Shown here: positions 36,299 to 44,677 of the stretch, in pieces
Layout of the letters: each line of letters starts with the position of its first letter
Numbering within the stretch: the stretch's first letter is position 1
NCBI GenBank assembly: GCA_900319245.1
Contig: ONNQ01000003.1
Span: 62,001 to 126,000 of the forward strand
Source of the DNA: an uncultured Lachnospiraceae bacterium
GTDB lineage: Bacteria > Bacillota > Clostridia > Lachnospirales > Lachnospiraceae
Direction of reading: 5' to 3'
Length of the DNA: 64,000 nt
Notes under the pieces: generated by a model
What the model was told of the DNA's origin: nothing
Database searches by the model: none
The model's input: only the letters and a program-made list of their open reading frames with translations
Made by a program: the position numbers and the translations under genes

Positions 36299-38701
36299 TT
36301 ATTTCACAACGATGTTGATGATCTTGCCGGGGACAAAGATCTCCTTGACGATCTTCTTTCCTTCGAGGAAGGAAGCGACCCTGTCATTGGCCTTGGCGGC
36401 TGCCATAGCGGTGTCCTTATCGCACCCTGCAGGGATGGACACGGCAGCGCGAACCTTGCCGTTGACCTGTACGCCGACTTCTACAGTCGCGTCGATGGTC
36501 TTGGCTTCGTCATATTCCGGCCATGCGGAAACCGTAAGGAAGCCCTCTCCGCCGATCATCTCATAGATTTCCTCTGTGATATGCGGTGCAAAAGGAGAAA
36601 GGAGCTTGAGGAAGATCGTAAGGTTCTCTTTGGAGATCCTGTTCTCCTTGTAGATCTCATTGAGAAGCGTCATCAGCGCAGCGATCGCTGTGTTGAACTT
36701 CTGCGCCTCAATGTCGTCCGTCACCTTCTTGATGGTCTTGTGGAGGAGCGTCTCGTAGGAAACGGCCTTCTTGTCATCGGAGATGATGTCCGTAAGACCC
36801 GCCACGCGGTCGAGGAATCTGCGGCAGCCCTTGACGGAGCTGTCGTTCCAGGGTGCTGCACTGCCGTAATCGCCCATGAAGAGTACATAGACTCTGAGGG
36901 TATCGGCACCGTACTGGTTCACAATATCCAGCGGATCGACAACGTTGCCTCTGGATTTACTCATCTTCTCTCCGTCGGAGCCAAGGATCATACCCTGTGC
37001 AGAGCGCTTCATGTAAGGCTCGGGGGTGTTGACCTCGCCGATGTCATAGAGGAAATGATGCCAGAACCTGGAGTAGATCAGGTGTCTGGTAACATGCTCC
37101 ATACCGCCGTTGTACCAGTCGACGGGCATCCAGTATTTGAGCTTGTCCATATCTGCGAACGCCTTGTCGTTGTGGGGATCGCAGTAGCGGAGGAAATACC
37201 AGGAGCTGCCGGCCCACTGCGGCATTGTATCGGTCTCTCTCTGCGCAGGACCGCCGCACTTGGGGCATGTGCAGTTCACGAAGGACTCAATTCTTGCAAG
37301 CGGAGACTTGCCGTCCTCACCGGGTTCAAAATCCTTGACTTCAGGGAGTCTGAGCGGAAGCTCTTCATAGGGAACGCCGACCACGCCGCACTTCGGGCAG
37401 TGTACGAGCGGAATAGGCTCGCCCCAGTATCTCTGTCTGTTGAAGGCCCAGTCCTTCATCTTGAACTGGATGCCGGCGTGACCGATGCCCTTCTCCTCGA
37501 GGATCTCGATCATCTTGGCGATGGAATCCTTCTTGTTTTCAAATCCGTTCAGATACTCGGAGTTGACCATCATGCCGTCGCCGGTATAGGCTTCCTTGGA
37601 GATATCGCCGCCCTGAATGACTTCGATGATATCGATGCCAAAAGCGTGTGCGAAATCCCAGTCTCTCTGATCGTGGGCAGGGACCGCCATGATCGCGCCT
37701 GTGCCGTATCCCATCATGACATAGTCGGCGATGAAGATTGGGATCTTCTTGCCGTTGACAGGATTGACCGCCTCGAGACCTTCGATCTTAAGGCCGGTCT
37801 TGTCCTTGACAAGCTGGGTTCTCTCGAACTCCGTCTTCTTGGCGCACTCGTCTCTGTAGGCGTTAATGGCGTCCATATTGCTGATTCTGTCCTGATACTT
37901 GTCGATCAGCGGGTGCTCCGGCGCCATAACCATGAATGTGACGCCGAACAGCGTGTCGGGACGGGTTGTATAGATCTCCAGCTTCTCGTCGATTCCATCG
38001 ATCGTGAAATTGACAAACGCGCCGGTGGACTTGCCGATCCAGTTAACTTCCTGCTGCTTGATTGCTTCCGGATAATCCACGTCATCCAGACCGGACAGAA
38101 GCTTATCCGCGTAATCTGTAATCTTCAGATACCAGACATCCTTGGGGAGCTGAATGACATCTGTGTGGCAGATGTCGCACTTGCCGCCCTGGCTGTCCTC
38201 GTTGGAGAGAACAACTTTGCAGTGAGGGCAATAGTTGACCAGAGTCTTGTCTCTGAAGACAAGGCCATGATCAAAGAGCTTGAGGAAGATCCACTGGGTC
38301 CACTTGTAATAGTCATCCTTGGACGTATCTACCGTTCTGGACCAGTCAAAGGAGAATCCAACGCTTTTAAGCTGATTGGAAAACTTCGCAATGTTGGCAT
38401 CGGTGATCACGCGGGGATGCGTGTTTGTCTTGATGGCATAGTTCTCGGTAGGCAGGCCAAATGCGTCATAGCCGATCGGGAACAGGACGTTGTAACCCTG
38501 CATCCTGCGCTTTCTGGACAGCACTTCCATGCTGCTGTATGCTTTGATATGACCGACATGCATGCCGGCTCCACTGGGGTAAGGGAACTCGACCAGCCCG
38601 TAGAACTTGGGCTTGTCACTGAAATCCTTCGCCTCGAAGAGTTTGGCATCTTCCCACTTTTTCTGCCACTTGGGTTCAATCTTCTTAAAATCGTATTTCA
38701 T
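36299..38701 (-). CDS. leuS: Leucyl-tRNA synthetase
   Basis: LeuS charges tRNA-Leu. The 800-residue protein has the HIGH-type motif HVGH near residue 48, a zinc-type cysteine pair (CPHC, CDIC), the CP1 editing domain with the usual GTGAIMAVPAHDQRDWDFA region, and KMSKS. A C-terminal anticodon-binding domain follows. The start at 38701 has GAGG six bases upstream; the ATG at 38713 lies over that site. I looked for a T-box leader and found none: the leader is only about 85 bases. Confidence 0.97.
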   Translation of the reverse strand: MKYDFKKIEPKWQKKWEDAKLFEAKDFSDKPKFYGLVEFPYPSGAGMHVGHIKAYSSMEVLSRKRRMQGYNVLFPIGYDAFGLPTENYAIKTNTHPRVITDANIAKFSNQLKSVGFSFDWSRTVDTSKDDYYKWTQWIFLKLFDHGLVFRDKTLVNYCPHCKVVLSNEDSQGGKCDICHTDVIQLPKDVWYLKITDYADKLLSGLDDVDYPEAIKQQEVNWIGKSTGAFVNFTIDGIDEKLEIYTTRPDTLFGVTFMVMAPEHPLIDKYQDRISNMDAINAYRDECAKKTEFERTQLVKDKTGLKIEGLEAVNPVNGKKIPIFIADYVMMGYGTGAIMAVPAHDQRDWDFAHAFGIDIIEVIQGGDISKEAYTGDGMMVNSEYLNGFENKKDSIAKMIEILEEKGIGHAGIQFKMKDWAFNRQRYWGEPIPLVHCPKCGVVGVPYEELPLRLPEVKDFEPGEDGKSPLARIESFVNCTCPKCGGPAQRETDTMPQWAGSSWYFLRYCDPHNDKAFADMDKLKYWMPVDWYNGGMEHVTRHLIYSRFWHHFLYDIGEVNTPEPYMKRSAQGMILGSDGEKMSKSRGNVVDPLDIVNQYGADTLRVYVLFMGDYGSAAPWNDSSVKGCRRFLDRVAGLTDIISDDKKAVSYETLLHKTIKKVTDDIEAQKFNTAIAALMTLLNEIYKENRISKENLTIFLKLLSPFAPHITEEIYEMIGGEGFLTVSAWPEYDEAKTIDATVEVGVQVNGKVRAAVSIPAGCDKDTAMAAAKANDRVASFLEGKKIVKEIFVPGKIINIVVK

Positions 38702-38789
38702 GATAGTCCTCATTTCGGAGCGCTGCCACTCCTGTATTTCTATTCATTTCCCGACGCAATTTCATTTTCGCCAGAATAACATCTTGTAC

Positions 38790-38819
38790 ATTCTAATCCC
38801 CGCTATATAGCTTTGTCAA
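38790..38819 (-). promoter_or_regulatory. Promoter of leuS
   Basis: On the minus strand a perfect TTGACA is followed after 18 bases by TAGAAT. Confidence 0.65.
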
Positions 38820-38886
38820 ACATCAACCATGATTATTCCGGATATGGGGATTGAAAACCCGATGCCTGCTCTGTTTTGACTTATGA

Positions 38887-41187
38887 TCATTGTGCGGACG
38901 CCGAACGTCTCCGGTTTATATACACAAGGATGGCAAAAGCCAGCACGCTTATAAAGGTCAGGGCGGCGCCGGCCCTGAGTCCCGGCGTCACGTACCGAAA
39001 CTGCAGGCTGTGTTCTCCCTGGGGGACGCGCACAAGCATGAAGCCTCCCGCGTCAATGGACTCTGTTCGTTCCCCGTCGATCCGGATCTCCCACCCCTGC
39101 TCATTCGGGACGCTGAAGAAGACCATCTGCTCCTTGGGATTGTTGATCCTGCAGGACATTCCTTCACTGTTCCGGTCAAAATCCGTGACGGAATTGTCGG
39201 AATACGTCTGTACCAGTTCTTTGACCAGGCGCTTTCCTTCTTTTTTCCAATTATGGTCCTGCGGCGAGACCTTCTGAGAAACCCCGGCCACGAGTCCCTC
39301 CACATCCTTTTCAATGACCGGTGCATACAGCATTGCGATGCCCCGCTCCTCAAGCGGCAGGGACAGAAGGTCCTCCTTGAGCATATATCGGTCGACCATA
39401 TAGCCAATGGGGCAGGCCGCCTGCTCTGTGACGTACCATTTCGTGTCGCGCACCTCAATTTCCTGTAAGACAGGCTTTTCCTCCGGTAAAGCATCTGTCA
39501 GGACAAATTTAGCTCCGCACAGCTCTGCAAGTCCCGCATAATCTGATTTTCTCAGGGCAAAGACCGACGAAGAGTGGTCAAACAGCTCATTGAGTCGGAA
39601 CCTGTAATTCCCGCTGGTGGAGGTGAAGGCACCGACGCCGCCTACGTCGCCCGTCAGCGTCAGCAGGTTCTTGTTGTTCTCCATTGCATAGCGGTACTGC
39701 GGATCGATCACCTCGAGTTCTTCCGCGATGCTGTATTTGTCAAGAATACTCTGCGTGCTCTCGGAATTGATCCGGTATACGTAAATCGTAAAGATCGTCG
39801 TCAGGGCCGCTATAAAGGATACACAGACGGTCATCAGGCGCCCGCCCAGTTTCCTGTACTTGTGCAGCACCAGAATCGTCAGAAGCCCCATCACCGTGAT
39901 GCCCACGAGGAACAAAAGACGCCGTGGGTGGTAAATTGTCCTGACATCCTTCACATACTGCCACTTGATCACTTCTTCCAGCCATAAAGCGATTAGTGCC
40001 AGATTGATCACTACGCCTGCCGCTACAGGATAGTTCCCACTCTTCTGCAGAACAAATACCGCTGCGGCTGCCAGAACAAGCACAAACATGAACCACCAGC
40101 GCTGGTAATTTCTGGTAAACATAGAAAAACCGGATGACAGATATGGACTAAATGCAATCAAAGAAAGCAGCAGCAGGAATTTTCCGAGCCAGTCCCTTTT
40201 CTTGATCATATAAGTAAGTGAAAGAGATACGCCGGTCATCGGCAGCCAGCCGGCTGTTGAGTTCCATTCCATTTCGTACACAGCACATTGGCTGTTCATC
40301 GCTTCGCCCGGAATAAGAAGTCCCTTCATAAGATACATATAAAGCGGCTCTTTCAAGTCCAGAAAAAGATCATCCTGAAACGTCAGCTTCTGATCTGTTC
40401 TCGGGTTGCCCAGAATATATTGAATACTCGGGACAAACAAAACGCCAGCCATGCCGACGCCCAGTACGCCGCCTGCTATGCACAGCCCCATTCCTCGAAG
40501 GAAGGCTTTAAGATCCCCCCAAAAGCGAAATATAAAGTAAAGGACTATGAAGATGACTTCTCCAATAAAGAAATAGTAATTCAGCAGGCAGTTTACAAAG
40601 ACCGCGAAGGCAAAAAACAGAAACGACTCCTTCTTGCGTATCTTCTCAATTCCGATCAGCAAAAGCGGAAACAGAGCCACCACGTCATGGAAATGATAGA
40701 ATTCCAACGCCGCGGCGCTAAATCCGGAAAATGCATAGATCAAAGCGCCAGTAATCTGCGGCCATCCGCTCTTCTGGGTCACTATGCAGAGATACTCATA
40801 CGCCGTGAGGCCGGCAACCACATACTTTAATACATAGACCCATCCGATGAGATACGGAAACAGCTGTCTCGGAAACGGAAATGTCAGCCATGCAAACGGA
40901 CTTCCCAGCACATAGAACCCGAATCCGTTGACAAAAGAAGCGCCCAGATCAAGGCTCCAGCACCACTCGCCAGGGAGCTGGGTCTTTAAAAAGCCGTTTA
41001 CCTGATTCGTAAACGTCAATTCCTGCGTGTTAAAGTCGTCCCGCAGCGTAAAAGCGCCCCCTCCCTTGACGATAAAGGGCACAAAAATTACAAGCGCTGT
41101 TACCAAACATAAAAGCACACACAATGCGCGGTACCGCGCATGTATGTGCTTATCGTTCTGTTCACTCATCTCGATCTGCTTGTTCAT
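38887..41187 (-). CDS. YfhO-family membrane glycosyltransferase-like protein
   Basis: The 766-residue protein has about twelve membrane helices, an early extracytoplasmic FTLRDDFNTQ region with paired acidic residues as in GT-C enzymes, and an extracellular domain of about 230 residues before the last helix. In B. subtilis, YfhO works with the CsbB glycosyltransferase to add GlcNAc to lipoteichoic acid. Here the gene overlaps the CsbB-like gene by 26 bases, so the same division of labour is likely. The acceptor polymer in this organism is unknown. Confidence 0.88.
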   Translation of the reverse strand: MNKQIEMSEQNDKHIHARYRALCVLLCLVTALVIFVPFIVKGGGAFTLRDDFNTQELTFTNQVNGFLKTQLPGEWCWSLDLGASFVNGFGFYVLGSPFAWLTFPFPRQLFPYLIGWVYVLKYVVAGLTAYEYLCIVTQKSGWPQITGALIYAFSGFSAAALEFYHFHDVVALFPLLLIGIEKIRKKESFLFFAFAVFVNCLLNYYFFIGEVIFIVLYFIFRFWGDLKAFLRGMGLCIAGGVLGVGMAGVLFVPSIQYILGNPRTDQKLTFQDDLFLDLKEPLYMYLMKGLLIPGEAMNSQCAVYEMEWNSTAGWLPMTGVSLSLTYMIKKRDWLGKFLLLLSLIAFSPYLSSGFSMFTRNYQRWWFMFVLVLAAAAVFVLQKSGNYPVAAGVVINLALIALWLEEVIKWQYVKDVRTIYHPRRLLFLVGITVMGLLTILVLHKYRKLGGRLMTVCVSFIAALTTIFTIYVYRINSESTQSILDKYSIAEELEVIDPQYRYAMENNKNLLTLTGDVGGVGAFTSTSGNYRFRLNELFDHSSSVFALRKSDYAGLAELCGAKFVLTDALPEEKPVLQEIEVRDTKWYVTEQAACPIGYMVDRYMLKEDLLSLPLEERGIAMLYAPVIEKDVEGLVAGVSQKVSPQDHNWKKEGKRLVKELVQTYSDNSVTDFDRNSEGMSCRINNPKEQMVFFSVPNEQGWEIRIDGERTESIDAGGFMLVRVPQGEHSLQFRYVTPGLRAGAALTFISVLAFAILVYINRRRSASAQ

Positions 41188-42187
41188 GGAATGTTAGCAC
41201 CTCCGCTTTAGTCGGAACATCATCTGCCTTTTCCCATGTCCTTTTGCTGATGATGAATCGTGGTCTTCGTTTGGTCTCCAGATATGTCTTTCCTATGTAC
41301 TCACCGATCACTCCAAGTGCAAGGAGCTGTATTCCTCCCAGAAAGCAAATGATGCACGCCATGCTGGCCCAGCCGCTGACAGTCGTTCCGGTAAAGTAGC
41401 TTATGAAAGCCCAGATCACGCCCAGAAAACTCAAAAAGGCAATGAAAAGACCCAGTATTGTGATAAAACGAATCGGCTGAATAGATAGACTCGTAATACC
41501 ATCAAATGCGAGCGCCAGCATTTTGCGCAGCGGATAATGGCTCTCTCCCGCCATTCTCTCATGCCTACTGTAGTAAACGTTGGCAGTGGGGAACCCAACA
41601 AGAGGGAACAAGCCTCGAAGGAACAGATTCACCTCCTGAAAATCGCTGAATTCATCCAGCACACGTGTCGAAACCAGGCGATAATCGGCATGATTATAGA
41701 CCACTTCCGCCCCCATGGAATGCAGCACTTTGTAATAGCTCTGTGCGGTTGTTCTCTTAAACCAGGTGTCCGTCTCTCTGTCGGACCGGACGCCATACAC
41801 AATTTCAAAGCCTTCCTGGTACTTATCGACCATCTCATACATGGCCTTTACGTCATCCTGGCCGTCACAGTCAATCGAAATCGTGATGTCGCAATACTTT
41901 TTCGCCTCCATCAGTCCCGCCAGTAAGGCGTTCTGATGGCCGCGGTTTCTGCTAAGAGAGATTCCTCTGATCTGGGGATCTGCTGCCGCATAACGACTGA
42001 TGAGTTCCCATGTGGTATCAGAAGATCCGTCGTTGACAAAAAGGATCGAACTGCTGTCGCTGATCTTTCCCTGCGCAGTCATATTGGTCAATACTTCTTT
42101 GAACATCGGCACTGACTTGGGGAGCACCTCTTCTTCGTTATAGCAAGGCACTACGATCCACAGAACCGGATGATTATTATTCCGCAT
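41162..42187 (-). CDS. Polyprenyl-phosphate glycosyltransferase, GT2 family (CsbB/GtrB-like)
   Basis: The 341-residue enzyme probably links a sugar to undecaprenyl phosphate on the inner membrane face. The GT-A domain (residues 1-225) shows VVPCYNEEEVLP, NDGSSD and the metal-binding SIDCDGQDD. Two membrane helices follow near 235-258 and 268-290, with the family end GEYIGKTYLETKRRPRF. It is read together with the overlapping YfhO gene, which would use the lipid-linked sugar outside. The sugar cannot be named from sequence. Confidence 0.92.
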   Translation of the reverse strand: MRNNNHPVLWIVVPCYNEEEVLPKSVPMFKEVLTNMTAQGKISDSSSILFVNDGSSDTTWELISRYAAADPQIRGISLSRNRGHQNALLAGLMEAKKYCDITISIDCDGQDDVKAMYEMVDKYQEGFEIVYGVRSDRETDTWFKRTTAQSYYKVLHSMGAEVVYNHADYRLVSTRVLDEFSDFQEVNLFLRGLFPLVGFPTANVYYSRHERMAGESHYPLRKMLALAFDGITSLSIQPIRFITILGLFIAFLSFLGVIWAFISYFTGTTVSGWASMACIICFLGGIQLLALGVIGEYIGKTYLETKRRPRFIISKRTWEKADDVPTKAEVLTFHEQADRDE

Positions 42188-42241
42188 TTTTATACCCTGT
42201 TGTATTACTCTTCTTTTTTGTCTGATTTTTTAACATTTATA

Positions 42242-42271
42242 ACCATACCATTGCGCAGGATTCATTGTCAA
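42242..42271 (-). promoter_or_regulatory. Promoter of the csbB-yfhO pair
   Basis: On the minus strand TTGACA is followed after 18 bases by TATGGT, about 55 bases before the start. Confidence 0.55.
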
Positions 42272-42292
42272 GGAAGCCCGATCCTTCAAAAT

Positions 42293-42320
42293 ACCGCCAG
42301 CTGCATACACAGCTGGCGGT
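42293..42320 (-). terminator. Terminator after the EF-G-like gene
   Basis: ACCGCCAGCTG and CAGCTGGCGGT form an 11-base stem with a six-base loop. ATTTTG follows on the minus strand, a short T-tract. Confidence 0.7.
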
Positions 42321-42389
42321 AATCATTATTACAATCGATATACAATTCTAAGGAATCACAGCGCGTTGTACAAAAGCCGAATTACGGCA

Positions 42390-44480
42390 TTAGTCCTCTG
42401 CGCCTTCAGCAAGCTGTGCTGCTCTCGCCTCAACTTCCTTGGCCTGAATTTCTGCAGGAGCCTGCTCATATCTTACGAACTCATACTCGTAGTCGCCGCG
42501 TCCGCCGGTCATGGAACGAAGGACTGTGCAGTAATCAAACAGCTCGGACTGCGGAACTTCTGCCTCAACGACCTGCTTGCCGCCGCCAATGGGGTTCATG
42601 CCGAGTACTCTGCCGCGTCTCTTGTTCAGATCGCCCATAACGTCGCCGGTGTAAGCATCCGGAATGGTAACCTTGAGGCTGACAATAGGCTCAAGCAGAA
42701 CAGGGCTCGCTTCCATGAAGCCCTTCTTGAAGGCCTGTACAGAAGCGGTCTTGAATGCCATTTCGGAGGAGTCTACCGGGTGGTAGGATCCATCGTAAAG
42801 TACGCATTTGACGCCGACAACGGGATAACCTGCCAGAGGTCCCTTCTGTACGGATTCAATGATACCCTTTTCAACTGCAGGGAAGTAGTTCTTGGGAACG
42901 GAGCCGCCGACGACTTCATCACTGAACTCATACGCCTTGGACTGATCGCCCAGAGGGCTGTATTTCATCTTGACGTGACCGTACTGACCGTGTCCGCCGG
43001 ACTGCTTCTTGTACTTGTACTCAACGTCGGAGGTCTTACGGATGGTCTCTCTGTAAGCTACCTTCGGAGCCATGGTCTCGATCTCGACCTTGTACTCGCT
43101 CTTGAGCATGCTCTGTACGATGGAGAGCTGCATATCGCCGATACCATACATCAGAGTCTGCTTGTTGGCTGCGTCGTTCACCATCTTGAAGGTAGGATCC
43201 TCAGAGGAAATCTTCGCCATAGCCTGCGCGATCTTGTCGACGTCGTTCTTGTTCTTCGCTTTATAACGAATGTAGGTGTAAGGCGTGGAGATTTCCATCT
43301 TGCCATACTGGATCGGTGTAGCCTTTGTGGAAAGGGTATCGCCGGTCTTTGCATCGCCAAGCTTCGCAACTGCGCCAAGGTCGCCTGCATGAAGCTCAGG
43401 AACCTCAGAGGTCTTGTTGCCCTGCATGATATAGAGCTTGCCGATTCTCATTTCTGTCTCAAGGGCGCTGTCATAAACAGTGTCGTCTGTCTTAAAGACG
43501 CCGGAACGGATCTTGATCAGGGAATATCTTCCGATGAAAGGATCCACGATGGTCTTGAAGATATAAGCGCTCTTGGGCTTGGAGAAATCGAAGTTGGCCT
43601 CGAAGATCTCATTGGTCTTGAGGTTAATGCCGTTCATCTTGCGGTTCTCAGCGCTGGGCATATACTTCACTACATCGTCGAGCAGTGTGTAAACGCCGCG
43701 GCAGATGGTGCTTGCGCCCATCTCTACGGGAACGATGGAACCATCGATGACATTGGTTCTGACTGCGGATCTGATCTCAGCCTCAGAGAATACGTCGCCT
43801 TCAAAATAGCGCTCCATGAACTCTTCGCTTGTCTCCGCGACCGTTTCCATAAGAGTGTCGCGATAATTCTCAAGATACTCCTGGCTGTAATCAGGAATGT
43901 CACACTCAATAGCGTCCTTATCTTTCCACTGATATGCCTTCTCAGCGATTACATTCACATATCCCGCAAACTTCTCGTTCACACGGAGAGGGAAGTTGAA
44001 AGGAGCGATCTTCTTGCCATATTTCTCGGAAAGGTCCTCTACTACTTGACGATAGGAGACATTGTCGATATCCATATCGGAAACGTAGAACATTCTGGGA
44101 ATATTGTACTTCTCGCAAAGATCCCATGCTCTCTCCGTACCTACTTCAACACCGGCCTTACCGGAAATAACGATGATGGCTGCGTCTGCAACGCTGATTG
44201 CTTCCTCGACTTCACCTACGAAGTCAAAGTATCCGGGAGTATCCAGAATGTTGATCTTGCAATCCTGCCACTCGATCGGGATCAGAGAAGTCTTAATAGA
44301 GAAACCTCTCTTCTGCTCCTCTTTGGTAAAATCGCTGACAGTATTGCCATCTTCTACCTTGCCCAACCTGGAAGTAACGCCTGCCAGATAGCACATAGCC
44401 TCTGCCAGAGTTGTTTTTCCGGCTCCGCCATGACCCAGAAGAACGACATTTCTGATCTTATCGGTTGTATAAACTTTCAT
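42390..44480 (-). CDS. Elongation factor G paralogue (EF-G2-like GTPase)
   Basis: The 696-residue protein has all five EF-G domains, including the domain IV segment SGGHGQYGHVKMKYSP and a complete C-terminus. It differs from canonical EF-G in the G1 loop, which reads GHGGAGKTTL rather than AHIDAGKTT. The switch and G3 region ILDTPGYFDF and the G4 region VSDMDID also differ (canonical NKMD). These features mark the second EF-G clade (FusA2), whose role in translation differs between species. No rps or tuf genes are near, as expected for the paralogue. GGAGG precedes the ATG. Confidence 0.88.
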   Translation of the reverse strand: MKVYTTDKIRNVVLLGHGGAGKTTLAEAMCYLAGVTSRLGKVEDGNTVSDFTKEEQKRGFSIKTSLIPIEWQDCKINILDTPGYFDFVGEVEEAISVADAAIIVISGKAGVEVGTERAWDLCEKYNIPRMFYVSDMDIDNVSYRQVVEDLSEKYGKKIAPFNFPLRVNEKFAGYVNVIAEKAYQWKDKDAIECDIPDYSQEYLENYRDTLMETVAETSEEFMERYFEGDVFSEAEIRSAVRTNVIDGSIVPVEMGASTICRGVYTLLDDVVKYMPSAENRKMNGINLKTNEIFEANFDFSKPKSAYIFKTIVDPFIGRYSLIKIRSGVFKTDDTVYDSALETEMRIGKLYIMQGNKTSEVPELHAGDLGAVAKLGDAKTGDTLSTKATPIQYGKMEISTPYTYIRYKAKNKNDVDKIAQAMAKISSEDPTFKMVNDAANKQTLMYGIGDMQLSIVQSMLKSEYKVEIETMAPKVAYRETIRKTSDVEYKYKKQSGGHGQYGHVKMKYSPLGDQSKAYEFSDEVVGGSVPKNYFPAVEKGIIESVQKGPLAGYPVVGVKCVLYDGSYHPVDSSEMAFKTASVQAFKKGFMEASPVLLEPIVSLKVTIPDAYTGDVMGDLNKRRGRVLGMNPIGGGKQVVEAEVPQSELFDYCTVLRSMTGGRGDYEYEFVRYEQAPAEIQAKEVEARAAQLAEGAED

Positions 44481-44555
44481 TTCCAGACCTCCACTATACC
44501 AAAATTTAGAGTATTTGCTGTGTCACTTATATGAACACAACAAACAGTCTTGTTT

Positions 44556-44584
44556 ATTTTAACAATTCTTTGGCCTGTTTACAA
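44556..44584 (-). promoter_or_regulatory. Promoter of the EF-G-like gene
   Basis: On the minus strand TTGTAA is followed after 17 bases by TAAAAT, about 75 bases before the start. Confidence 0.6.
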
Positions 44585-44677
44585 GAATAATATAGGGAAG
44601 TTTATGGCGTTCAGGGCAATTTCAGATACGTTTTCCTTATCGTTTCGCCCTGTCTGCCGGCTCGTAAATGCTGCGCC

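Noticed and set aside
36215..38779. Plus-strand open frame of 854 codons
   Set aside because: It lies opposite leuS, shows no family motif and comes from the codon bias of the real gene.
38702..38886. T-box leader for leuS
   Set aside because: The leader after the promoter is only about 85 bases and lacks the T-box sequence and a terminator/antiterminator pair.
42366..44534. Plus-strand open frame of 722 codons
   Set aside because: It lies opposite the EF-G-like gene, which has all GTPase motifs; the antisense product is not protein-like.
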